Source of the DNA: Rhodoferax sp. | GTDB taxonomy: Bacteria; Pseudomonadota; Gammaproteobacteria; Burkholderiales; Burkholderiaceae_C | Direction: 5' to 3' | Length of the DNA: 64,000 nt | Assembly (NCBI RefSeq): GCF_023700745.1 | Contig: NZ_JAMPYG010000001.1 | Span: 124,001-188,000, forward strand | Shown: positions 8,419 through 16,365 of the stretch, piece by piece | Layout: each line of letters starts with the position of its first letter | Position numbering within the stretch: position 1 is the first letter of the stretch | Notes under the pieces: model-generated | Databases searched by the model: none | Told to the model about the DNA's origin: nothing | The model's input: only the letters and a program-made list of their open reading frames with translations | Position numbers and translations under genes: made by a program

Positions 8419-8570
8419 TCAGCCCGGTTTGAGTGCGTTGAGCTTGCGGTACAAAGAGAAGAGCGCTCACTGATGCCCAGTCGGGAGGTCAGTTCAGCGC
8501 GACTGCCCGTGATGGTATCCATGCTTTTTGTCACTTCAACTCGAAAGTCTGGGCGCTTCCTTGGTTCAAG
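8419..8570 (-). pseudogene. remnant of a Fis-type (sigma-54 family) regulator C-terminus
   Basis: On the minus strand the codons give SMDTITGSRAELTSRLGISER, then a shift of about 5 extra bases, then LYRKLNALKPG and a TGA stop at 8419-8421. Together these make the Fis-type helix-turn-helix that ends many sigma-54-dependent activators. No receiver or AAA domain lies upstream; the sequence runs straight into the divergent hydrolase remnant. This looks like the last 50 or so codons of a deleted gene. FisR-type regulators, which sit divergently next to persulfide dioxygenase genes in other betaproteobacteria, are the best guess. 8341-8418 holds nothing I can identify. Confidence 0.6.
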
Positions 8571-8574
8571 GCGA

Positions 8575-8945
8575 CAGATGGGTGGCGTTATCACTGGCGG
8601 ACGGTTCTATACTTCCTTTTGAAAAAGAACGGGTTCATGTGCTGAGCACGCCGGACATGCGCCAAACTGCCTGAGGTTTGGATGGCATGACCGCTTGTTC
8701 TGTGGTGGCTTGTTGGCCGTGACGGCCTGTTCGCACCAGCCCCTCCGGCTGAGCCTGAACTCTTGTGGGACGTTGTGACCCAACGTGTCTTTACTTTGCC
8801 TGATGAAACATTTTTGTTTGCCAGCCATACACAGCGCACGCAGTGAGCAGCGTACAGGAACAGCGCCACTGGCCCCTGTTTTTTGCAGGCCTGACGCGTG
8901 ACGAATTCCTGGCGCAGAGGGCAGCGCTGCCTGAAAAAATGATCT
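8575..8945 (+). pseudogene. frameshifted metallo-beta-lactamase-fold hydrolase remnant (persulfide dioxygenase/glyoxalase II-like)
   Basis: Fragments of one protein appear in successive frames: LADGSILPFEKERVHVLSTP (8588-8650), HAGHAPNCLRFGWHDRLFCG (about 8647-8706), ELLWDVVTQRVFTLPDETF (about 8754-8810) and VQEQRHWPLFFAGLTRDEFL (8852-8911). In order they match the middle and C-terminal part of MBL-fold sulfur dioxygenases: TPGHT, DRLF-G, FTLPDET and the C-terminal NP-FAGL-R-EF segment. The first half, with the HxHxDH metal motif, is missing. At least three frame changes show that it is dead. It ends 25 bp before ccoG and starts where the regulator remnant begins on the other strand. Confidence 0.65.
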
Positions 8946-8969
8946 GTCTTTATCTTCTGAGGAAACCTG

Positions 8970-10406
8970 ATGAGCTTTCAAAACAAAGAACCTAAAAAGG
9001 TGATACCGATCGCCGTTGCGGAACCCGACGAGGAATTGGTGTCACTTTACGCAGCACACCAAAAAATTTACCCACGCAGCGTCTCCGGGGTGTTTACGCA
9101 ATGGCGCTGGATCATGGTCTGGGTGACGCAAATTATTTTCTATGGTCTGCCCTGGCTCGAATGGGGCCAGCGCCAGGCGGTGCTGTTTGATTTGAGTGTG
9201 CGCCGCTTTTACATTTTCGGTCTGGTGCTGTACCCGCAGGATTTCATTTACCTGACCGGTTTAATGATTATTTCGGCTCTGTCGCTGTTTTTGTTCACCG
9301 CCGTGGCAGGCCGCTTGTGGTGCGGTTATGCCTGTCCGCAAACGGTTTACACCGAGATTTTCCTTTGGATCGAAAAATTGCTGGAAGGCGACCGTTCAGC
9401 ACGGCTACGCCGTGACGAGGGCCCGATGACGGCCGAGAAGTTTGCTCGCAAGGCGGGCAAACAAGCTCTGTGGATTGCATTTGCCTTCTGGACCGGCTTC
9501 ACCTTTGTGGGTTACTTTGTGCCCATGCGCGATATGGCGGGAGCATTTTTTAGCGGTCAGCTTGCCGCCTGGGAATTTTTCTGGGTCTTCTTTTATGGCT
9601 TTGCCACCTACGGCAACGCCGGTTTCATGCGCGAGCAGGTCTGCAAACACATGTGTCCCTACGCCCGCTTTCAAAGCGCCATGTTCGACAAGGACACGTT
9701 GATCGTGACCTATGACGCCGAGCGTGGTGAGCCGCGCGGTGCCCGCTCCAGAAAAGCCGACCTCACGACCTTGAACCTGGGCGCTTGCGTGAACTGCAGT
9801 TTGTGCGTGCAGGTGTGTCCGACCGGCATCGACATCCGCAATGGCTTGCAATATGAATGCATTGGCTGTGGCGTCTGTATTGATGTTTGCGACACCGTGA
9901 TGGACAAGGTGGGCTACCCGCGTGGTCTGATCAAGTTCTCGACCGAAAACGCCATGAAAAATCACTGGACCAAAGAGCAGACGGTGCGCCGTGTGCTGAG
10001 GCCCAGGGTATTGGTTTACACCGTCATCTTGCTAGCGATGGTGCTGGCGATCTTTGTCAGCCTGGCGACGCGCACGCCTTTCAAAGCCGATGTGGTGCGC
10101 GACCGTGGCGTGATGGCGCGCGTGGTTGAGGCCGGCAAGGTGGAGAACGTGTACAGCATTCAGGTGATGAACGCAACGGAAGCATCGCAACGCTACAAAA
10201 TTTCGGTGGAAGGCTTGCCTGGAATCAGGATCATGTCGGAAGACACCCACAGCATTGCGTCAACCGAAGCGCGCTGGGTGCCGGTGCGGGTACAGGTGCC
10301 GCCAGAAGCCGACAAGCCCGGCGCGCATGAAATTCACTTCATCATTGAATCCCTGGACAGCCCGGGCCGCTTGAAGGAAGAATCCAAGTTCATCATTCCG
10401 CAGTAA
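8970..10406 (+). CDS. ccoG: CcoG/RdxA cytochrome c oxidase accessory polyferredoxin
   Basis: A complete 478-residue protein. CcoG is an inner-membrane copper-reducing factor needed for building cbb3-type cytochrome oxidase. Membrane helices lie at about 45-65, 85-112, 165-190, 200-215 and 345-365. CGYACP (C118, C122) follows the second helix, and a second cysteine pair sits in EQVCKHMCPYARF. The bacterial ferredoxin segment at about 272-308 has CVNCSLCVQVCP and CIGCGVCIDVC, enough for two 4Fe-4S clusters. The last 110 residues form the periplasmic Ig-like domain of the family. CTGAGGAAACCTG precedes the ATG. A paralog starts at the left edge of the window. No ccoNOQP is in view. Confidence 0.92.
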   Translation: MSFQNKEPKKVIPIAVAEPDEELVSLYAAHQKIYPRSVSGVFTQWRWIMVWVTQIIFYGLPWLEWGQRQAVLFDLSVRRFYIFGLVLYPQDFIYLTGLMIISALSLFLFTAVAGRLWCGYACPQTVYTEIFLWIEKLLEGDRSARLRRDEGPMTAEKFARKAGKQALWIAFAFWTGFTFVGYFVPMRDMAGAFFSGQLAAWEFFWVFFYGFATYGNAGFMREQVCKHMCPYARFQSAMFDKDTLIVTYDAERGEPRGARSRKADLTTLNLGACVNCSLCVQVCPTGIDIRNGLQYECIGCGVCIDVCDTVMDKVGYPRGLIKFSTENAMKNHWTKEQTVRRVLRPRVLVYTVILLAMVLAIFVSLATRTPFKADVVRDRGVMARVVEAGKVENVYSIQVMNATEASQRYKISVEGLPGIRIMSEDTHSIASTEARWVPVRVQVPPEADKPGAHEIHFIIESLDSPGRLKEESKFIIPQ

Positions 10407-10479
10407 ATGCCGGTGTGCTTAGGTCCGGGTCTGGCGCTGGCGGGGTGGTGAAGGGATGTTGGGTGTCCGTGCGTTATTG

Positions 10480-10725
10480 TTATTGCTCGCCCGATGCAGG
10501 CCGGGCCTGCTGGATCGAAGTTCCGAGCGATTGTCTGACCTGCTGCTGAATTTGCAGACTTTGCTGCTGCGCAGTTGCACCGGGCAGGGGTGTGGGTACG
10601 GTAATGTCACTGCCGTTCTGCGGACTGACGTTGATCGCAGAGCCCCCAGTGAGTTGTTTTTTGGCCAGGGTGCCCACCACAGCAGCAACAATGAGAAGAC
10701 TCAAGACGCCAAAAATGATTCTCAT
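10480..10725 (-). CDS. small single-helix membrane protein of unknown function, 81 residues
   Basis: Not recognised by function. The N-terminus MRIIFGVLSLLIVAAVVGTL is a single membrane helix or uncleaved signal anchor, and the remaining 60 residues are polar, rich in Gln, Ser and Pro, ending in QQQVRQSLGTSIQQARPAS. The tail would lie in the periplasm if the anchor is N-in. Small proteins of this shape are common beside membrane-stress genes in Comamonadaceae. It lies 52 bp downstream of the GIDE-domain gene on the same strand and is convergent with ccoG, 73 bp away. The frame is open, the ATG is plausible and codon use matches its neighbours. Confidence 0.6.
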   Translation of the reverse strand: MRIIFGVLSLLIVAAVVGTLAKKQLTGGSAINVSPQNGSDITVPTPLPGATAQQQSLQIQQQVRQSLGTSIQQARPASGEQ

Positions 10726-10777
10726 GGAAAATCTTTCACAAGTTGATGAGTCACGCCAGAATTTAAAACCAAGTCAT

Positions 10778-11686
10778 TCACGCAAGGTAAAACCAGCCCA
10801 TGGTGGCTGCCATCCCCATCGCCAGGTGGAAAACGCTCCAGCGCAAAAAATGATTGCGCAGTGCCTTGGGCGACAGGGCAGAAATCAGAAACAGCCGCCC
10901 GTCTTCGGGTGCTCGCAGCAAGTGCACGCCCGGCTGCTGCCGAATTTCCCGGTGCTGGCGCTCAACCGTCCGGGTGGCCAACTGCCGGGCCAACTCCCAT
11001 TCCTGCAGATCCAGGGTGCCATTGCGGTCCAGGTCAAAGCGCTGGTGCAAGCCGGCACGGTCCTGCTTCCAATGGGTCAGCAGCGCGCTCACGTCTTCCC
11101 TTGCACTCAAGGCAGAACTGGACCCGCCAAGAGTCAAAAAGTCGCCAAGTACATAGATGGTGCTGCCACCAAACAGACATTCTTCGACCAGCTTGTCATT
11201 GCCTGGATAGCTGGTGTGAACCTCCGCACCGACCACTTCGGCATGATCCGGATCGACGGTGCAGACGCCTGTCGCATCGCTGATGTCAAACGTGGTGCTG
11301 CTCGTTCCGCTGTCGATCTGACGCCACTCGTGCTTGGTGTTGTCTCTGGAATACAACTTGTAGCGGTACCAGATGCAGGCGATGCCGCCCAGTGGGGTGT
11401 AGATCAACTGGTTTTTGTCGCTACTGGCGCGGCCCAAGAGCTCGACATAACCTTGCGCGGCAGAGGCAATGCGCGAAGTGGCCAATTCGGCAATGGTGCG
11501 GGCGCGGTGCAGGCAACCCAGCCAGGCCAACCCAGCCAGCAGGGCGATACCCACCAGACACCAGCGCGTCTGTGGTCCGGGGCCAAACTTCATAGCCGCG
11601 GCAATCAAGACCGCATACAGGCCGCTGACAAGGCCAGTGAGGTTCAGCCCTAGGTGCTGCAAACCGTGCAAGCCGCGCACCAGCAT
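10778..11686 (-). CDS. GIDE-domain membrane protein with EF-hand
   Basis: About 302 residues. Two membrane helices lie near the N-terminus (about 15-35 and 42-58), then a GIDE-like domain (about 75-215) containing IACIWYRYKLY and VDPDHAEVVGAE, as in MULAN/GIDE proteins and their bacterial homologs. An EF-hand-like loop follows near residue 233 (DLDRNGTLDLQEWE: D, D, N, T, D, E at calcium-binding positions), and a last hydrophobic helix ends the protein. No RING domain is present, so it is not a ubiquitin ligase. The frame is open to 11743, but the ATG at 11686, 4 bp after the lemA stop, avoids a long overlap and was chosen. LemA and GIDE proteins often occur together; their role in the envelope is poorly defined. 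Confidence 0.7.
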   Translation of the reverse strand: MLVRGLHGLQHLGLNLTGLVSGLYAVLIAAAMKFGPGPQTRWCLVGIALLAGLAWLGCLHRARTIAELATSRIASAAQGYVELLGRASSDKNQLIYTPLGGIACIWYRYKLYSRDNTKHEWRQIDSGTSSTTFDISDATGVCTVDPDHAEVVGAEVHTSYPGNDKLVEECLFGGSTIYVLGDFLTLGGSSSALSAREDVSALLTHWKQDRAGLHQRFDLDRNGTLDLQEWELARQLATRTVERQHREIRQQPGVHLLRAPEDGRLFLISALSPKALRNHFLRWSVFHLAMGMAATMGWFYLA

Positions 11687-11690
11687 GGCT

Positions 11691-12257
11691 TCATGCCTTG
11701 AAGCGTTGCGCGATATTGACGTCTTCCAGTTCCGGGGCAGCAAACTTCAGCAGCTCAAATGCCTTGAAGTTGAACAACCGCGCCAAAACGACCCCCGGAA
11801 ACTGCTCAATGGCCACGTTGTTGATGTTGACGCTTTCATTGTAGAACTCGCGCCGGTCCGCAATCGCGTTTTCCAGCCCGCTGATGCGCGACTGCAGGTG
11901 CAGGAACTGCTCATTGGATTTGAGTTCGGGGTAGGACTCTGCCAGGGCGAACAGCTGCCCCAGTCCGCTGCGCAGTGCCCCCTCGGCAAGGCCCAGTGCC
12001 CCCATGTCATGCGATTGACGGGCCTCTGACACCCTGGAGCGGGCCTGGATCACTTTTTCCAGGGTGCTCTGTTCGTATTGCATGTACTGCTTGCAGGTGT
12101 CCACCAGCTTGGGCAATTCTTCATGGCGCTGCTTGAGCAGCACATCGATATTGGCCCATGCCTTGGCCACTGCGTTCTTGACGTTGACCAGGCTGTTGTA
12201 AAGCGTGATGGCGTACACCACAACCACCACCAGCACTATCCAGAAAATCGCACCCAT
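11691..12257 (-). CDS. lemA: LemA family membrane protein
   Basis: A 188-residue LemA protein: one N-terminal membrane helix (MGAIFWIVLVVVVVYAITLY), then long amphipathic helices with the family motifs YNSLVNVKNAV, WANIDVLLKQRHEELPKL and FYNESVNINN, ending with FNFKAFELLKFA. The helical part faces the periplasm in family members. Biological role is uncertain; LemA is often paired with a TPM-domain or GIDE-domain protein, and here the GIDE gene follows 4 bp downstream. The ATG at 12257 has the strong site AAGGAGCG; the longer open frame to 12329 has no such support. It is divergent from surE with 112 bp between. Confidence 0.9.
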   Translation of the reverse strand: MGAIFWIVLVVVVVYAITLYNSLVNVKNAVAKAWANIDVLLKQRHEELPKLVDTCKQYMQYEQSTLEKVIQARSRVSEARQSHDMGALGLAEGALRSGLGQLFALAESYPELKSNEQFLHLQSRISGLENAIADRREFYNESVNINNVAIEQFPGVVLARLFNFKAFELLKFAAPELEDVNIAQRFKA

Positions 12258-12369
12258 GAATCGCTCCTTGTCGTTGTATCGGGATTGTCCTACAGGACGA
12301 GATTTGCCCCACGCAAGACGGCTGTTCAAAGCGCCTGGGCACCCTATACTTCAAGTCTAATAGGGCATC

Positions 12370-13140
12370 ATGATGAAAATTCTTATTTGCAACGACGACG
12401 GTTTTCAGGCACCCGGCATTGTGGCGCTGTATGAGGCGCTCAAAGACGTTGCGACGGTCGAGGTTGTGGCTCCCGAGCACAACAACAGCGCCAAATCCAA
12501 TGCGCTGACCCTGCATACGCCGCTGTATGTGCAGCGCGTCGCCAATGGTTTCAGGTATGTCAATGGCACGCCGGCCGATTGTGTCCACATCGCCCTCACA
12601 GGCTTGCTCGACTACCGGCCTGACCTGGTGCTGGCGGGCATCAACAACGGCGCCAACATGGGGGACGACACCATTTATTCCGGCACCGTGGGCGCAGCCA
12701 TGGAAGGCTATCTGTTTGGTATCCCGGCCATTGCCTTTTCGCAGGTTGAGCGGGATTGGCACAACCTCGACGCGGCGGCGATCAAGGCACGCGATCTGGT
12801 GCTGCAAATGGGGCAGCAAAACCTGATCGGCAATATGCCCTGGCTGCTCAATGTCAACATTCCCAATCTGCCGCTGGCTGAGTTGGGTCATTTGAAGTTG
12901 TGCCGCCTGGGCCGGCGTCATTCCGCCGAAAAAGTGATTACCCAACAAAGCCCGCGCGGAGAGACCATGTACTGGATTGGTGCGGCAGGTCCGGCCAAGG
13001 ATGAGGCCGATGGCACTGATTTTCATGCAACTTCGCAAGGTCATATTGCCATGACGCCGCTCAAAGTCGATCTGACAGACCACGACCATCTGGGTTACTG
13101 GGCTCAAACAGCGGCCAAGCTCACCAGCTTGGACAACTGA
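12370..13140 (+). CDS. surE: 5'/3'-nucleotidase SurE
   Basis: A 256-residue metal-dependent survival-protein nucleotidase that dephosphorylates nucleoside monophosphates and short polyphosphate. The metal site is visible in ILICNDDGFQAPGI (two aspartates), the serine and asparagine in HNNSAKSNALTL, and the active-site asparagine in LVLAGINNGANMGDD; GTPADCVHIAL is also a family motif. Two adjacent ATG codons (12370 and 12373) could start it. It overlaps pcm by one base (TGATG) and heads the unit surE-pcm-nlpD-rlmD, an order shared widely in proteobacteria. The 112 bp upstream separate it from divergent lemA and should hold both promoters. Confidence 0.95.
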   Translation: MMKILICNDDGFQAPGIVALYEALKDVATVEVVAPEHNNSAKSNALTLHTPLYVQRVANGFRYVNGTPADCVHIALTGLLDYRPDLVLAGINNGANMGDDTIYSGTVGAAMEGYLFGIPAIAFSQVERDWHNLDAAAIKARDLVLQMGQQNLIGNMPWLLNVNIPNLPLAELGHLKLCRLGRRHSAEKVITQQSPRGETMYWIGAAGPAKDEADGTDFHATSQGHIAMTPLKVDLTDHDHLGYWAQTAAKLTSLDN

Positions 13141-13949
13141 TGACCCGGCCAAGTTCGAGCGGAGCCAGTCTTCGGCCCGGTTTTCCGGCCAAGCTAGACC
13201 TGCATAAAACGTCGGGCATGCCAGCCCGGCCTGCCATGACGCTCCGACCTTTACCAGGACCTGGACATAAAAACACACTGGTACAACATGGCGTCGGCCT
13301 GGATTCCAGTGCGGTGCGGCAGAACATGGTGACGAAACTGGCGCAGCAAGGGCTGACGGATGCAGCAGTATTGCAGGCGATGGGTAGCATTGAGCGCCAC
13401 CGTTTTGTCGATACTGCCCTGGTGAATCAAGCCTACGAAGACACCAGCCTGCCCATCGGTTTGGGGCAAACGATTTCAAAACCCGGAGTCGTCTGCAGAA
13501 TGCTGGAACTGTTGCGCCAGGGTCGTCCAGGCCATTTGGGGCGGGTACTGGAAATTGGCACCGGCTGCGGTTACCAGGCCGCGGTGCTGAGCCTGCTGTG
13601 TCAAGAGGTTTATTCAATGGAGCGCTTGCGTGGACTGCACGACAAGGCGCGTGAAAATCTACGCCATTTGCGGCTGGCCAATGTGCATCTGTTGTTTGGT
13701 GACGGCATGCCGGGATATGCCAAGGGCGCGCCATATGCCGGCATCATCGCGGCGGCTGGCGGCGAAGCTGTGCCCCAGGCCTGGATCGACCAGTTGGCGG
13801 TTGGCGGCAGGCTGGTGGCGCCAGTGTCTGCGGGTGTTACCAGTGCAGGAAAACAGGTATTGCTGGTGATTGACAAAACGCCACAAGGTATTCGTCAGTC
13901 GGTCATGGAAGGTGTTTATTTTGTCCCTTTAAAATCGGGTATTGCATGA
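13140..13949 (+). CDS. pcm: protein-L-isoaspartate O-methyltransferase
   Basis: A 269-residue PCMT that methylates abnormal isoaspartyl residues with S-adenosylmethionine, starting their repair. The substrate loop is YEDTSLPIGLGQTISKP, and the SAM motif I is VLEIGTGCGYQAAVLS near residue 138. Family members are usually about 210-220 residues; here there are about 50 extra N-terminal residues, rich in Pro, Arg and Gly, before the domain starts. The ATG at 13140 overlaps the surE stop, so translational coupling is likely, though an internal ATG near 13218 could be the start of a shorter form. It overlaps nlpD by four bases (ATGA). Confidence 0.93.
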   Translation: MTRPSSSGASLRPGFPAKLDLHKTSGMPARPAMTLRPLPGPGHKNTLVQHGVGLDSSAVRQNMVTKLAQQGLTDAAVLQAMGSIERHRFVDTALVNQAYEDTSLPIGLGQTISKPGVVCRMLELLRQGRPGHLGRVLEIGTGCGYQAAVLSLLCQEVYSMERLRGLHDKARENLRHLRLANVHLLFGDGMPGYAKGAPYAGIIAAAGGEAVPQAWIDQLAVGGRLVAPVSAGVTSAGKQVLLVIDKTPQGIRQSVMEGVYFVPLKSGIA

Positions 13950-14800
13950 TGGGGGTTGATATGACGGTTTTGAAGCGACGGTTGGGTTTGTCTTTGGCTG
14001 CGGCCTGTGTGCTATTGACTTTGGTGGCGTGCGGTACCAGAAGTATCAATCGGGCACCGGTGGAGGAGCGGGTGACCCGTGTCGGCGATCCTGTAGGTGT
14101 TGCTGCCATTGTCAAACAGCCACAGGGCTTTGAGCATGCGGGCAAACCGGGTTACTACACGGTCAAGCCGGGCGATACCCTGATGCGTATTGCCCTCGAA
14201 AACGGGCAAAGCCCGCGTGACATTGCGGCTTGGAGCCAGGTTGAAAACCCCAACCGCATCGAAGTCGGTCAGGTCTTGCGGGTGGCCCCGCCAATAAGCC
14301 AGGAGGTACAGGTTCAGCCCGTGTCGCGGCCCTCGGTGAGCACAGGGAGCCTGGCGCAACCACCTTCTTCCGCGTCCTCAAGCGCCAATGTGGCGGCGGC
14401 AGCCGAGACCAAGTCCAATCAGGTAACTGACACGGAAATCAATTGGGTCTGGCCCAACAATGGGGTGGTGCTGGCCGGCTTTGACGATGTCAAGAACAAA
14501 GGTATTGACATTGGCGGTGTTGCCGGTGACCCGGTGCTGGCGGCTGCGGATGGTCGCGTGGTCTATGTCGGTGCCGGTTTGCGTGGTTATGGCAACCTCA
14601 TCATTCTCAAGCACAACAATGTTTATTTGACGGCCTATGCCCACAACCAGACCCTGTTGGTCAAGGAAGACCAATCCGTGCTTAAAGGGCAAAAAATTGC
14701 CGAGATGGGCAATAGCGATGCGGATCGTGTCAAGTTGCACTTTGAGGTGCGCCGCCAGGGTAAACCGGTAGATCCTGCCAAGTACTTGCCTGCCCGCTAA
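13946..14800 (+). CDS. nlpD: NlpD-like lipoprotein with LysM and degenerate M23 (LytM) domain
   Basis: A 284-residue outer-membrane lipoprotein that activates cell-wall amidases at division in better-studied bacteria. The signal peptide ends in the lipobox LTLVACG. A LysM domain follows (about 69-115: YYTVKPGDTLMRIALENGQS), then a Ser/Ala-rich linker and the M23 domain (about 165-284). The usual first zinc histidine is absent (KGIDIGG) and the HxH motif is KLH, so it is probably not a peptidase, as for NlpD. The start may be MMG at 13946 or MTV at 13961. It is coupled to pcm by a four-base overlap. No rpoS follows; rlmD comes next. Confidence 0.9.
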   Translation: MMGVDMTVLKRRLGLSLAAACVLLTLVACGTRSINRAPVEERVTRVGDPVGVAAIVKQPQGFEHAGKPGYYTVKPGDTLMRIALENGQSPRDIAAWSQVENPNRIEVGQVLRVAPPISQEVQVQPVSRPSVSTGSLAQPPSSASSSANVAAAAETKSNQVTDTEINWVWPNNGVVLAGFDDVKNKGIDIGGVAGDPVLAAADGRVVYVGAGLRGYGNLIILKHNNVYLTAYAHNQTLLVKEDQSVLKGQKIAEMGNSDADRVKLHFEVRRQGKPVDPAKYLPAR

Positions 14801-14813
14801 AGCCTTTCTCCCA

Positions 14814-14835
14814 CGCCCGGCATTCAGGCCGGGCG
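14814..14835. repeat. 8-bp perfect hairpin between nlpD and rlmD
   Basis: CGCCCGGC, a six-base loop, then GCCGGGCG. It lies in the 54-bp gap after nlpD and ends 19 bp before the rlmD start. No run of T follows, so it is not a classical terminator; it could moderate read-through or stabilise the upstream mRNA. Confidence 0.6.
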
Positions 14836-14854
14836 ACATCAAGAGTTGAATTGA

Positions 14855-16297
14855 ATGATTGAACCGACTGATCCCACGGCCGTCAAGTCTGCCGTGCCCG
14901 CCGACTGGCTGTATGTGGAGTCCCTGGACCTGGAGGCACAGGGGGTGGCCCACAAAGCTGACGGCAAAGTGGTGTTCATTGAAGGTGCGTTGCCTTTTGA
15001 GTACGTCAGCGCCAACATCAACCGCACCAAGAACAACTGGGAGCGGGGCACGCTCACAGCCATTCATCGGGAATCTTCCCAGCGGGTGGAACCCCATTGC
15101 CAGCACTTTGGTTTGCACACTGGCGCCTGCGGTGGTTGCAAGATGCAGCATTTGCATGTGGGCACGCAGGTCGCCGTCAAGCAACGCGCGCTGGAAGACA
15201 ATTTATGGCATTTGGGCAAGCTCAGGCCCGAAACTATTTTCCGGCCTATCGAAGGACCGGCCTGGGGCTACCGTTACCGGGCCCGGTTGTCGGTACGTTA
15301 CGTGCGGAAAAAAGGCACGGTGCTGGTGGGTTTTCACGAGCGCAAGAGCCGCTATGTGGCCGACATGCAAGTGTGCCCCGTGTTGCCACCGCATGTGGGC
15401 ACCATGCTGATGCCCTTGCGTGCTTTGATTGCCTCGCTGGATGCGGTAGAGACCTGTCCGCAAATCGAATTGGCCTGCGGTGACAGCGTGACGGCTCTGG
15501 TGTTGCGCCATCTGGAGCCTTTGAGCGCCGCTGATTTGGCCCGGTTGCGCGGCTTTGCCCAGCAGCATGCGGGTGTGCAGTGGTGGTTGCAGTCCAAGGG
15601 GCCGGAAACCGTGTGCCTGCTGGACGAAGGCGGCGAAGTGTTGAGTTATGCCTTGCCCGAGTTTGGCATCACCATGCCCTTCAAGCCAACCGACTTCACC
15701 CAGGTCAATCCGCAGATCAACCGGGTGCTGGTGTCGCGTGCCTTGCGTCTGCTGGATGTGCAACCCGATGAGCGGGTGATCGACTGGTTTTGCGGCTTGG
15801 GGAATTTCACCCTGCCTTTGGCCACCCAGGCCTGTGAGGTTTTGGGGATCGAGGGTAGTGAAACGCTGGTGGCCAGGTCACGCGAAAATTACCAGAAGAA
15901 CAAGGTGCTTGCCCACTCTGGCAAATCTCTGGCAAGGACTGAATTTGCCGCCAGGAATTTGTTCGAGATGAAACCTGAACAGCTTATTGCCGATGGCGTC
16001 GCAGATAAATGGCTGGTGGACCCGCCACGCGAAGGTGCTTTTGCCTTGGCGCTTGCGCTGGCCAGTTTGCATCAGCAAAAGTTGGGATTCTCGGAGGCGC
16101 CTGCCACGCCAGGGGCCAACACCTGGTCACCTCCCAAACGCATTGTCTATGTGAGTTGTAATCCTTCGACCTTGGCCCGTGACGCCGGTTTGCTGGTGAA
16201 TCAGGCGGGTTACCGATGCAGTGGCGCTGGTGTCGTCAACATGTTTCCGCATACGGCCCACGTCGAAAGCATTGCCGTTTTCGACCTCATTGTCTAG
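14855..16297 (+). CDS. rlmD: 23S rRNA (uracil-5-)-methyltransferase RlmD
   Basis: A 480-residue RumA/RlmD-type methyltransferase acting on U1939 of 23S rRNA in Escherichia coli. A TRAM domain starts the protein ([17 protein letters not shown]). The 4Fe-4S cysteines lie in [17 protein letters not shown] and a later VCPVL. The SAM-binding motif is [14 protein letters not shown] near residue 312, and the catalytic cysteine is in [14 protein letters not shown] near residue 430. The C-terminal [15 protein letters not shown] is typical. It follows nlpD by 54 bp after a strong hairpin and may share its transcript. A bidirectional terminator separates it from the convergent YccA-like gene. Confidence 0.93.
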   Translation: MIEPTDPTAVKSAVPADWLYVESLDLEAQGVAHKADGKVVFIEGALPFEYVSANINRTKNNWERGTLTAIHRESSQRVEPHCQHFGLHTGACGGCKMQHLHVGTQVAVKQRALEDNLWHLGKLRPETIFRPIEGPAWGYRYRARLSVRYVRKKGTVLVGFHERKSRYVADMQVCPVLPPHVGTMLMPLRALIASLDAVETCPQIELACGDSVTALVLRHLEPLSAADLARLRGFAQQHAGVQWWLQSKGPETVCLLDEGGEVLSYALPEFGITMPFKPTDFTQVNPQINRVLVSRALRLLDVQPDERVIDWFCGLGNFTLPLATQACEVLGIEGSETLVARSRENYQKNKVLAHSGKSLARTEFAARNLFEMKPEQLIADGVADKWLVDPPREGAFALALALASLHQQKLGFSEAPATPGANTWSPPKRIVYVSCNPSTLARDAGLLVNQAGYRCSGAGVVNMFPHTAHVESIAVFDLIV

Positions 16298-16323
16298 TGC
16301 GCTGAGGTTGGGCACCCACCATG

Positions 16324-16350
16324 AAAAAAGGCTCACTAGGAGCCTTTTTT
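16324..16350. terminator. bidirectional intrinsic terminator
   Basis: AAAAAAGGCTC, loop ACTAG, GAGCCTTTTTT. It sits between rlmD and the convergent YccA-like gene and has T-runs on both strands. Confidence 0.88.
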
Positions 16351-16365
16351 CTGGGGCAGAAAGCC

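Noticed and set aside
8591-8981. Minus-strand ORFs of 92 and 124 codons upstream of ccoG
   Set aside because: They are antisense to the frameshifted hydrolase remnant and have no domain or start signal.
12121-13734. Open minus-strand frame of 537 codons across lemA, surE and pcm
   Set aside because: It is a shadow of three well-supported genes and has no recognisable domain.
14430-14800. Active M23 endopeptidase in NlpD
   Set aside because: The first zinc histidine is replaced and HxH is KLH, so the domain is degenerate as in activator-type NlpD.
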